A stretch of DNA of 38,819 nt from the NCBI GenBank assembly GCA_905620465.1, contig CAJQTO010000049.1:1-38819 (forward strand), given 5' to 3'. Position 1 is the stretch's first letter, and every line of letters starts with the position of its first letter. The translations under genes and the position numbers were made by a program. Below are positions 29,539 through 38,523 of this stretch, one piece after another. Below the pieces are notes generated by a model. The model worked only from the letters and a program-made list of their open reading frames with translations. It was not told the origin of the DNA and made no database searches. The stretch comes from an uncultured Candidatus Pelagibacter sp. GTDB lineage: Bacteria; Pseudomonadota; Alphaproteobacteria; Pelagibacterales; Pelagibacteraceae.

Positions 29539-30330
29539 TTAATTAATTAAATTTAACCAATTTCTTAATTCTAGCATTCTAGAATCTTTTTCTGAGATTT
29601 TAATCTCTTCTTCAATAAAATTGATGTGATTATTAATTTCTTTTTCATTTTTAAATCTATTTTTTTTTTCAATTAAAGCATCTTTTCTAAATTTAATAAT
29701 ATCAATCATTTTTTGATAAGTTATTTCTGGGTGATATTGCAAACCCCAAATTTCACTAACACCAGTTTTAAAATTAAGAGCTTGTATCTTGTTAGTTTTA
29801 TTTGATGCCAAATGAATAGTGCTAGCAGGAACTGTAACAACTTCATCAAAATTAAATGCTGGAGTATTAAACTTGTTTTTTTTATCAATATAGAGTGAAT
29901 TATTTAAACCATCGTTAGTTAACTCAATATCATTTGCAATTCCTATGTGTGAGCCCTTAATACCTTTTTTAACCTCACCACCTCCTGCTGTTACAGCAAC
30001 TTGCATACCCCAACAAATTGCTAATATTTTTTCAACATTTTTAAAGCATTCTTTCATAAACGAAATTTGCCTTCTTACTTCAGGTGTGTCATTGTAAATA
30101 TTCAAACTACTTCCACCCCAAATTAATCCATCATATTTTTTTAATTTAGGAACAATTTCATTTAGATCTAATTCCAAACAAGGGTTTAATACATCTATTT
30201 TCAAATTTTTATTATAATAGGCAAGGCTTTCTTTTAAACTTTCTGTGTGTGTGGGTATACCCACATCTTGAAAAATTTTTCCTTCTTCTGGTGTATTTCC
30301 TTCACAAATTAAAATATTTAAATCCTTCAT
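29539..30330 (-). CDS. Class I glutamine amidotransferase
   Basis: ILAICWGMQVAV nucleophile Cys, QYHPE catalytic His/Glu. Confidence 0.88.
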   Translation of the reverse strand: MKDLNILICEGNTPEEGKIFQDVGIPTHTESLKESLAYYNKNLKIDVLNPCLELDLNEIVPKLKKYDGLIWGGSSLNIYNDTPEVRRQISFMKECFKNVEKILAICWGMQVAVTAGGGEVKKGIKGSHIGIANDIELTNDGLNNSLYIDKKNKFNTPAFNFDEVVTVPASTIHLASNKTNKIQALNFKTGVSEIWGLQYHPEITYQKMIDIIKFRKDALIEKKNRFKNEKEINNHINFIEEEIKISEKDSRMLELRNWLNLIN

Positions 30331-31359
30331 TTACCAATCAATTTCTAATTTTTTATTTTCACATATGGTACTTAACATACTAAACATTAGTGGAAAGTGT
30401 TTTGGATTAAGATCTTGTAAAATTTTTGGACCAATTTCTAAAGCAAGCTGTGCCCCTTCAACTGTAATATTTTTCATAAATTTTTCTTTGGCATCTTTAT
30501 AAAGGTACCCTTCTCCCAGATATTTACCCATCAAACTATTTCTTCCACCTATAGCACTCACATATAAATCACCTAAACCTGCTAGTCCATACACTGTGTT
30601 TGCTTTACCTCCGTAGTGAGAAACAAATTCAACCATTTCAGAAATCGATCTATGGATTAATGAGGCTGATGTATTTAAATGGTATTTAGATTGAATTTCT
30701 TTGGGTGCTTTAGAATTACTCAATCCTTCAGATGCCCCAATTAACATTGAATAAATATTTTTAATTGCACCCGATAACTCAACACCTGTTAAATCATCTG
30801 ATATTTCTGTAGAATAATAATCAGTCGATATTATTTTTTTCAATAATTCAGTTTCTTTAATATCTGGATTTGCAATAACTGTCCCCGTTCTCATTTTATT
30901 TGCAAGACCAGCTGCTAAACAAGGTCCTTTGATTGCTGAAACATTTACCTCTGTATGACTTTTTTCTTTTAGAAGTTTTTTAATTTTATCTGAAAGTGTT
31001 ATTAATTTATTTTCTTCTATTGCTAAACCTTTGGTTAATAAAATAATTGGTGTATTTTTTTTATAATCTTTTGCTATTTGTTCAACAAACCAATTAATTC
31101 CTATAGAGCTTACTCCTGCAACAATTATATCTACCCCATTTTTAAGTATTGAGCTTAGTTTCTCAAATTTCTCTACCTTCAATTTTGATGGTAATTCTAA
31201 ATTTAAAGCTGGATGAAAATTATTTTTTGATTTAATAACTTTTATTAATTCATTTTCCAGATGCGTGCCAACGAGTGTCACCTCATTTTCATTTTCAATA
31301 CATGGTACAGCAAATGCAGAACCCATTGCTCCAGCACCTATAATGATTATTTTTTTCAT
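30331..31359 (-). CDS. NAD(P)-dependent glycerol-3-phosphate dehydrogenase, divergent GpsA-like
   Basis: IIGAGAMGSAFAVP, GVELSGAIKNIYSM, YGLAGLGDLYVSAIGGRN, NITVEGAQLA. Confidence 0.85.
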   Translation of the reverse strand: MKKIIIIGAGAMGSAFAVPCIENENEVTLVGTHLENELIKVIKSKNNFHPALNLELPSKLKVEKFEKLSSILKNGVDIIVAGVSSIGINWFVEQIAKDYKKNTPIILLTKGLAIEENKLITLSDKIKKLLKEKSHTEVNVSAIKGPCLAAGLANKMRTGTVIANPDIKETELLKKIISTDYYSTEISDDLTGVELSGAIKNIYSMLIGASEGLSNSKAPKEIQSKYHLNTSASLIHRSISEMVEFVSHYGGKANTVYGLAGLGDLYVSAIGGRNSLMGKYLGEGYLYKDAKEKFMKNITVEGAQLALEIGPKILQDLNPKHFPLMFSMLSTICENKKLEIDW

Positions 31360-31368
31360 AATTTTACT

Positions 31369-32847
31369 TTAGACTAAAGTTCTCTTAATTGCTTGTTGCC
31401 AACCTTTCAACAGATCAATTCTTTGTTTTTTTTTCATTTTAGGAGTGAATTTTCTATTAATTCTCCATTTTTTTGAAATTGAATGAAGTGAATTGTATAA
31501 TCCAATTTGATAACCAGCGATTAATGCAGCACCCAAAGCTGTTGTCTCAGGAATTGTTGGTCTTAATACTTTTATATCCAATATGTCAGAAAGAAATTGT
31601 GCAAACCAATTATTTGAAACCATACCTCCATCTATCTTTACTATTTTAGGTTTTAATCCATCGTTATTCATGGCTCTAAACAAATCATAACTTTGATATG
31701 CTACAGATTCTATAACAGCCCTTACAATATTTTTCCAATCGGTATTTCTTGTTATGCCACTGATTGTACCTCTTGCATTAGCATTCCAGTAGGGAGCGCC
31801 CAAGCCCGTGAATGCAGGAACAATATAAATTCCATCATTGCTTGTTTTAGATTTTACAATTTTTTCTGTCTCATAAGCATTATTAATTAATTTAATTTTA
31901 TCCCTTAACCATTGGACTCCTGCACCTGCAATAAAGATTGAACCTTCTAAAGCATAGGTATTTTTATTTTTTATTCTATAACAGATTGTGGTTAATAATT
32001 TATTTTTTGATAAAATCTTTTTATTTCCAGTGTTCATCATTATAAAAGCACCCGTACCATATGTGCATTTAACAGATCCTTTATCAAAACAAGCTTGTCC
32101 CACAGCTGCAGCTTGTTGATCACCTAGTACTGCATTAATTGGAATTTCCTCTCCAACAATTTTTTTAGATGTTTTTCCAAAATAGTCAGCCGAATTTTTT
32201 ACTTCTGGTAAAATTGATTTTGGAATATTTAGTTTTCTTAAGATTTCATTATCCCATTTATTTGTGTTTATATTAAACATTAAAGTTCTACTTGCATTTG
32301 TTGCGTCTGTTAAATGATTTTTTTTATTTGTTAATCTCCAAATCAAAAAAGTATCAATAGTTCCAAACATCAAACGTTTGTCTTTATGAAGTTTTTTTGT
32401 TGCAGAAACATTATCAAATATCCATTTTACTTTTGTTGCTGAGAAGTAAGGATCAATAAAAAGTCCTGTTTTTTTTCTAAATGAATTTTCTAGTTTTCTT
32501 TTTTTTAAATTTTTACAAATATCTTGAGTTCTTCTGTCTTGCCAAACTATTGCATTATAAACTGGCTTACCTGTTTTTTTATCCCAAAGAATAGTAGTTT
32601 CTCTTTGATTTGTAATTCCTATTGAAATAATCTTTGCTTTTAAAGATTTACTTTTTTTAATTGAATCTCTAATTGTTTTTAAAGTTACTCTCCAAATTTC
32701 CTCCGGATTATGCTCAACCCATCCAGAATTCGGAAAAATTTGTTTAAACTCGGACTGAGAAGAAAAAATTTTTTTTCCTCTTAAGTTAAATAAAATTGAT
32801 CTAGATGATGTGGTTCCCTGATCAATAGAAAGAATTAGTTTTTGCAC
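31369..32847 (-). CDS. glpK: Glycerol kinase
   Basis: LSIDQGTTSSRSILF, GITNQRETTILWDKKTGKPVYNAIVWQDRRT, GLGAPYWNANARG, IDGGMVSNNWFAQFL. Confidence 0.95.
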   Translation of the reverse strand: MQKLILSIDQGTTSSRSILFNLRGKKIFSSQSEFKQIFPNSGWVEHNPEEIWRVTLKTIRDSIKKSKSLKAKIISIGITNQRETTILWDKKTGKPVYNAIVWQDRRTQDICKNLKKRKLENSFRKKTGLFIDPYFSATKVKWIFDNVSATKKLHKDKRLMFGTIDTFLIWRLTNKKNHLTDATNASRTLMFNINTNKWDNEILRKLNIPKSILPEVKNSADYFGKTSKKIVGEEIPINAVLGDQQAAAVGQACFDKGSVKCTYGTGAFIMMNTGNKKILSKNKLLTTICYRIKNKNTYALEGSIFIAGAGVQWLRDKIKLINNAYETEKIVKSKTSNDGIYIVPAFTGLGAPYWNANARGTISGITRNTDWKNIVRAVIESVAYQSYDLFRAMNNDGLKPKIVKIDGGMVSNNWFAQFLSDILDIKVLRPTIPETTALGAALIAGYQIGLYNSLHSISKKWRINRKFTPKMKKKQRIDLLKGWQQAIKRTLV

Positions 32848-32965
32848 AAATTTAAGCTAAATAATGTTTAACAGTATACATTCTAAATTAAGAATTATTT
32901 TATTTTAATTTTTAGTATTTTGTGAGTAAAGTACAGTTATAAATTTATTTAGGAGAGATTATTTT

Positions 32966-34306
32966 ATGACTAAAGTTGCAATTATTGGAGCTGGACCTTG
33001 TGGCCTGTCTGCTTTGAGATCTTTTGAGCAAGCTGAAAAAAAAGGAGAAAAAATACCTGAAATAGTTTGTTTTGATAAACAAGAAGATTGGGGTGGATTA
33101 TGGAATTACAGCTGGAGAACAGGATCTGATCAATATGGTGACCCTGTACCTAACAGCATGTACAGATACCTTTGGTCAAACGGTCCCAAAGAATGTCTAG
33201 AATTTGCCGATTATTCATTTGATGAACATTTTGGAAAACCAATTCCATCTTTTCCACCTAGAGAAGTTTTATATGATTATATTTTAGGTAGAGTTAAAAA
33301 GGGAAATTTAAAGGATAAAATTAAATTTAATACCTCTATAACTAACGTTTCTTATAATGGTAAAATTTTTGAAGTTACTTATCGTGATAAAAAAAATGAT
33401 AAAATTTCAAAAGATGTATTCGATTATGTGATTGTATCAACAGGTCATTTCTCAGTTCCATTCATTCCTGAATATGCTGGAATGAAAGCTTTTCCAGGAA
33501 GAATAATGCACTCTCATGATTTTAGAGATGCCGAAGAATTCAGAGATAAAAATGTTGTTGTTTTAGGAAGTAGTTATTCTGCTGAAGATGTAGCTCTTCA
33601 GTGTCATAAATATGGAGCGAAAAGTGTAACAATTGGTTACAGACATAATCCAATGGGATTTAAATGGCCAGATGGAATGAAAGAAGTTTTTCACTTAGAT
33701 AGACTTGAAGGTAGCAAGGCAATATTTAAAGACGGTCATGTACAAGAAACGGATGCTGTAATTTTATGCACAGGTTATCTTCATCATTTTCCTTTTTTAT
33801 CTGAAGAACTTAAATTAAAAACAGGAAACAGATTATATCCTCCAATGTTATATAAAGGTGTGGTTTGGCAAAATAATCACAAATTGATGTACTTAGGTAT
33901 GCAAGATCAATTTCATACTTTTAATATGTTTGATTGTCAGGCTTGGTTTGCAAGAGATGTTATAATGGGGAAAATTAAGGTTCCAGACAATTCAGAAATA
34001 GAAAAAGATATAAATAAATGGGTATCCTTGGAAGAAAAATTAGAAAATGCAGATCAAATGATTGATTTTCAAACTGAATACACAAAAGAACTTCATACTT
34101 TATCAGATTACCCAAAAATTGATTTTGAATTAATTAGAAAAACTTTTAAAGAATGGGAACACCATAAAGTAGAAAATATTATGACATATAGAAATAAGTC
34201 CTTTGCCTCACCTGTAACTGGATCGGTTGGTCCAAAACATCATACAGAATGGGAAATTGCAATGGACGATTCTTTAAAAACTTTTTTAGATCAACCTAAA
34301 AATTAG
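32966..34306 (+). CDS. tmm: Flavin-containing monooxygenase, trimethylamine monooxygenase type
   Basis: VAIIGAGPCGLSALRSFEQAEKKGEKIPEIVCFDKQEDWGGLWNYSWRTGSDQYGDPVPNSMYRYLW; FSVPFIPEYAGMKAFPGRIMHSHDFRD; GGAGAG SD upstream; resembles marine Tmm. Confidence 0.9.
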   Translation: MTKVAIIGAGPCGLSALRSFEQAEKKGEKIPEIVCFDKQEDWGGLWNYSWRTGSDQYGDPVPNSMYRYLWSNGPKECLEFADYSFDEHFGKPIPSFPPREVLYDYILGRVKKGNLKDKIKFNTSITNVSYNGKIFEVTYRDKKNDKISKDVFDYVIVSTGHFSVPFIPEYAGMKAFPGRIMHSHDFRDAEEFRDKNVVVLGSSYSAEDVALQCHKYGAKSVTIGYRHNPMGFKWPDGMKEVFHLDRLEGSKAIFKDGHVQETDAVILCTGYLHHFPFLSEELKLKTGNRLYPPMLYKGVVWQNNHKLMYLGMQDQFHTFNMFDCQAWFARDVIMGKIKVPDNSEIEKDINKWVSLEEKLENADQMIDFQTEYTKELHTLSDYPKIDFELIRKTFKEWEHHKVENIMTYRNKSFASPVTGSVGPKHHTEWEIAMDDSLKTFLDQPKN

Positions 34307-34326
34307 TATTTTTTCTTTAATTTTGC

Positions 34327-34701
34327 ATGATATTTATAAAAAATCTTAAATCTGTCTCTGATCAAGAATGGTCAACAACTGAGAAATACCCAGGGGTCAG
34401 GTGGAAGTTCTTAATTGACGCAGATTTTACTGGAAGTTCAGGTCTTTCACTTGGTTTTGCTGAAATTGCCCCAGGAGGTGACTTAATACTTCATTATCAT
34501 TCGCCAGCAGAAATATATGTAGTTACTGGTGGTGTAGGAACATTAAATAAATCTGGTAAGCTTGAAGAAGTTAAAAAAGGTGATGTAGTTTATATAGCTG
34601 GAAATGCAAAGCATGCTTTAAAAAACACTGGAAAAGAAACTTTAGAATTTTATTGGATTTTTCCAACAGATCGTTTTTCTGAAGTAAAATATCTTTACTA
34701 A
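34327..34701 (+). CDS. dddK: DddK-like cupin DMSP lyase
   Basis: EWSTTEKYPGVRWKFLIDADFTGSSGLSLGFAEIAPGGDLILHYHSPAEIYVVTGG...KKGDVVYIAGNAKHALKNTGKETLEFYWIFPTDRFSEV closely resembles SAR11 DddK as I remember it; H56, H58, E62, Y64, H96, Y122 present. Confidence 0.85.
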   Translation: MIFIKNLKSVSDQEWSTTEKYPGVRWKFLIDADFTGSSGLSLGFAEIAPGGDLILHYHSPAEIYVVTGGVGTLNKSGKLEEVKKGDVVYIAGNAKHALKNTGKETLEFYWIFPTDRFSEVKYLY

Positions 34702-36851
34702 CTTATTCCAAGATGTTTTTTTCTTTTTTCCACCCAAGTTCGAATTAAATTATCAAATATCAAACCTATGAAAGCAACGCAAATACCTAGTGTTAATCCT
34801 ATACCCGCACCTTTTTTGTCAGATAAAGCTTTTAGAATGTACTGTCCTAAATCTTCTGTTCCAATAAATGCTCCAATAATTACCATAAACAGTGCAAATA
34901 CTATTGTTTGATTTAAGCCAAGCATCATATGAGGAAATGCTATTGGAAATTCGATATTTAATAATCTTTGTACTTTTGTTACACCTGACATTGATCCTGC
35001 ATCATGCAAAGCAGCTGGAACACTTCTTAGTCCCTCAATAGTGTACCTTGTAGCAGGAATGGTTGCATAAACAATTACTGCAATTAAAACAGATGTATCT
35101 GTTACACCAAAAAGCATCATTACTGGAATTAAATATACAAACGAGGGAAATGTTTGAAAGATATCACATACTGCCAACATAAAATTTTTAGTATATTCAT
35201 TTTGTGAGCATAAAGTTCCAACAGTTACTCCAATTGTACAGGAAATAATAACTCCAAATGTTGCCATATATGTTGTGACTAATGCCCTGTCCCACCAAGG
35301 ACTTAGCGCAATAAACATTGTTAATCCTCCCACTACAAAAGCTGTACGTATTCCACCAATTATATAACCAGCTCCCATGACCAAAACAAATGTCGCGACA
35401 ACAGGCATACGCAAGAAGGCAGCTCGCATCGGCTGTAATACATCTACTATCAGCCAAGTATTAAAAATTTTTAAAGTATGAAAGAAAGTATCCCAAATCC
35501 AATCAACACCTTTATTCCAAAAATCTGCTGTTGATATTCCTTTATTATGTGGAATTTCATATAAGTAATTAAAACCTTCTTTAAAATAAAAAGATCCAAT
35601 GTAAGCAAGTATTAATGCCACTAATACTGCTCCAGCAAAAAATAATCCACTTTTATGAAGTTCAAAAAAAGTCAAACTGCCAAAATAATCTGTTTGTTTA
35701 TTTGCCCAAGCTAAAGACATTTTATCTAGTAGTATTGCAATCAAACTAATACATAAACCAGCTTCTAACGCCAATCCAATATTCAATTGATTTAAAGCTA
35801 ACAGTAAATTAAATCCTAATCCCTTGGCGCCTATAAAAGCTGAAATAACTGCCATAGAAAAACACACCATAATAACCTGATTCACTCCAATTAAAATGTC
35901 TCTTCTTGCAGTTGGAATTAATACGTTAAACATAAGTTGCCAATTATTACATCCACTCATTCTACCAGCTTCAATAACTTCAGGAGATACTCCTCTAAGA
36001 CCTAACAAGGTTAAAAGAATCATTGGTGGCACAGCAACAACCATCGTTATAATAACCGCAGCATGATCACCAACACCAAAAAGAACAATTGCAGGAACTA
36101 ATACTGCATATTGAGGCATAGTCTGCATAACTAAGAGTATCGGATGCAGGGCTTTCTCAACACGCTTACTTTTGAATGCCATGATACCTAAGCTTAAGCC
36201 AAAAATAAAAGAAAGTGGTGCTGCTACCAATATAAAAGAGAGAGTTTGCATTGAAGGTTTCCATTGACCAAATACAGAAATATAGATCATAACTATACCA
36301 GCAAATACAGCAAGACCCTTACCACTCAGTTTGTAACCTAATATTGCTGCACCTGCCGCAACGATTGTCCAAGGTAAACCTGGAAGTTTTGCCCATGGAT
36401 TTTCACTTATCCAATCCCAACTGGTAAATGTAACAACTGTCTCAACACCACCTAATAAAATTTCTCTAATTAACTCAATAAAAAATGTCATTATTGCAGT
36501 TATATTTCTTGTTATTTGTAAAACTAAAGGTCGAGTTTTGTATGTTTGAGTATCTGCATTCCAAAATTCCATTGGCATCCAGTCATTCAATAAGAAAAAT
36601 AAGGAATCATTTATCCAAATAGGTAACCATCCAAGTAAAGGAGGTAGTCTCCAAAGGGTATCAAACGCGTAATACCTTACCTCAATACCAAATAGTGTAT
36701 AAGTGCTTTGATTTGGGTCTTTAATGAATTCTGCTTGACCTCTTATAAATTTGTAGGTTTCTGGAACATCAATCGCAAAGCATAAAGTAAAAAATACGAC
36801 CAACAAAAACAACCATTGAAATAATTTTGGATATCTTTTTAATAATTCCAT
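34698..36851 (-). CDS. Glycine betaine/proline/TMAO-type ABC transporter permease with two permease domains
   Basis: 717 aa with two ProW-like modules, each with an EAA-type loop (SPEVIEAGRMSGCNNWQLMFNVLIP and PAALHDAGSMSGVTKVQRLLNIEFP). Confidence 0.9.
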   Translation of the reverse strand: MELLKRYPKLFQWLFLLVVFFTLCFAIDVPETYKFIRGQAEFIKDPNQSTYTLFGIEVRYYAFDTLWRLPPLLGWLPIWINDSLFFLLNDWMPMEFWNADTQTYKTRPLVLQITRNITAIMTFFIELIREILLGGVETVVTFTSWDWISENPWAKLPGLPWTIVAAGAAILGYKLSGKGLAVFAGIVMIYISVFGQWKPSMQTLSFILVAAPLSFIFGLSLGIMAFKSKRVEKALHPILLVMQTMPQYAVLVPAIVLFGVGDHAAVIITMVVAVPPMILLTLLGLRGVSPEVIEAGRMSGCNNWQLMFNVLIPTARRDILIGVNQVIMVCFSMAVISAFIGAKGLGFNLLLALNQLNIGLALEAGLCISLIAILLDKMSLAWANKQTDYFGSLTFFELHKSGLFFAGAVLVALILAYIGSFYFKEGFNYLYEIPHNKGISTADFWNKGVDWIWDTFFHTLKIFNTWLIVDVLQPMRAAFLRMPVVATFVLVMGAGYIIGGIRTAFVVGGLTMFIALSPWWDRALVTTYMATFGVIISCTIGVTVGTLCSQNEYTKNFMLAVCDIFQTFPSFVYLIPVMMLFGVTDTSVLIAVIVYATIPATRYTIEGLRSVPAALHDAGSMSGVTKVQRLLNIEFPIAFPHMMLGLNQTIVFALFMVIIGAFIGTEDLGQYILKALSDKKGAGIGLTLGICVAFIGLIFDNLIRTWVEKRKKHLGIS

Positions 36852-36854
36852 AAT

Positions 36855-37886
36855 TTAACCGTTGTTTTTTCTTCCTCCAAAAACGGTATGAATTATTTTT
36901 GATGGATGAAGAGTGCCAACAATTTTATTATTTTCATCAATTACAGCTACTGATTTTTCTTGGGTTAAAATCTTTTCAGCTACATTTTCAATTATTTCAT
37001 TTTTCGAAACTTTTAAATCACTTAAATTTTCATTATTTGGTTTTTCCATTACATCTTCTATTTTTAAAACTTTTTCCCTAGGAACTTCTTCTGTAAATTT
37101 TCTTACATATTCTGTTGCTGGATTTAATACAATTTTGGCTGGAGTATCTAGTTGTTCAATTATTCCATCTTTCATAATAGCTATACGATCTGCAAGCTTT
37201 AACGCTTCATCAAAATCATGTGTAATAAACATAATTGTTTTTTGTAATTTTGCTTGAAGTCTCAAAAATTCGTCTTGCATTTCTTTTCTAATTAATGGAT
37301 CTAGCGCAGAAAAAGGTTCATCTAAAAACCAAATATCAGGTTCAACAGCTAATGATCGAGCAATACCTACTCTTTGTTGCTGTCCACCAGAAAGTTCTCT
37401 TGGAAAATAATTTTCTCTTCCATCAAGGCCAACAAGTTTAACCATATCCATAGCCTTATTAATACATTCTTGATCTTCAACTCCTTTAATTTGAAGTGGG
37501 AAAGCAATATTTTCCAAAACTGTTTTGTGTGGAAGTAAAGCAAAACTTTGAAATACCATTCCCATTTTATTTCTTCTAAGTTCAATTAGCTCTTTATTAT
37601 TTAATGAGAGTAAATCTTGGCCATCTATGTAAATTTTTCCAGCAGTTGCATCTGTTAATCTAGAGATACATCTTAATAATGTTGATTTGCCTGAACCTGA
37701 TAATCCCATCACAACTAGCATTTCTCCTTTTGAAACTTCAAAAGAAGCATTATTCACACCTACTATGCATCCATTTTCTTGGAATGTTTTTGCATCCACA
37801 TTTCCATTTGCTTCTTGAAGCATCTTTTTGGCATTCGTACCAAAAATTTTATATACAGAATCGCATTTAATTACGGCATCAGTCAT
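36855..37886 (-). CDS. Glycine betaine/proline/TMAO-type ABC transporter ATP-binding protein
   Basis: GLSGSGKSTLLRCI Walker A, LSGGQQQRVGIARSLA, DIWFLDEPFSALDPLIR, C-terminal CBS-like tail. Confidence 0.93.
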   Translation of the reverse strand: MTDAVIKCDSVYKIFGTNAKKMLQEANGNVDAKTFQENGCIVGVNNASFEVSKGEMLVVMGLSGSGKSTLLRCISRLTDATAGKIYIDGQDLLSLNNKELIELRRNKMGMVFQSFALLPHKTVLENIAFPLQIKGVEDQECINKAMDMVKLVGLDGRENYFPRELSGGQQQRVGIARSLAVEPDIWFLDEPFSALDPLIRKEMQDEFLRLQAKLQKTIMFITHDFDEALKLADRIAIMKDGIIEQLDTPAKIVLNPATEYVRKFTEEVPREKVLKIEDVMEKPNNENLSDLKVSKNEIIENVAEKILTQEKSVAVIDENNKIVGTLHPSKIIHTVFGGRKNNG

Positions 37887-37960
37887 AATCTTTTAACAAG
37901 TTATACGAAATAAAATAAAAATACACTTTATATATTATTTAGATTTATTGTTTTTCCTCC

Positions 37961-38518
37961 TTAAAAATTTTTAATAAAATAAACTCTTGTGTCAATTCCG
38001 GTACTTAAAAAATTTAAAACTACTCCACTAACAGTAATTTTTTCTTTTTCTCCACTATCAAGGCTTCCACTCAAAACAAAACCAGCAATACATTTATTAT
38101 TCTCTTTGTCCCATTTAACAAATGTTTCATCAATTAGATTACCGTTATTAGTATATATTTGCTTAGCTTTAAAATTTATTAAATTAGCACCCATAACAGC
38201 ACGTTGAGGAATAAGTTTTGTTACATTGCAAATTGTTTCATACATTTCTTCAGACAATTTATAATGATCAGTTCCTTCGTAGAATACTAGAAGACCTGAT
38301 GGAAGGCTTGAAATCAATTTACTTAGTTTGTTTGCTTCTGCAATTCTTGCCTCTTCTTTTTTCATTTTTGCAACTAATTCTTCACCTTGACCAAAAAAAA
38401 TATTTAAAATAGCAAAAGATAAAATTACGATAACTGTTACAGTAACGAGACCACTAAATTGTCTAACTGGTTCGGATAACATCTTTAATTTATTTAAATA
38501 TTTATTTTGTGACATCAT
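37961..38518 (-). CDS. Hypothetical single-TM protein
   Basis: N-terminal TM helix (VTVTVIVILSFAILNIFF); start taken at the internal MMSQNK methionine to limit overlap with the next gene; no family recognised. Confidence 0.55.
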   Translation of the reverse strand: MMSQNKYLNKLKMLSEPVRQFSGLVTVTVIVILSFAILNIFFGQGEELVAKMKKEEARIAEANKLSKLISSLPSGLLVFYEGTDHYKLSEEMYETICNVTKLIPQRAVMGANLINFKAKQIYTNNGNLIDETFVKWDKENNKCIAGFVLSGSLDSGEKEKITVSGVVLNFLSTGIDTRVYFIKNF

Positions 38519-38523
38519 TTTAA

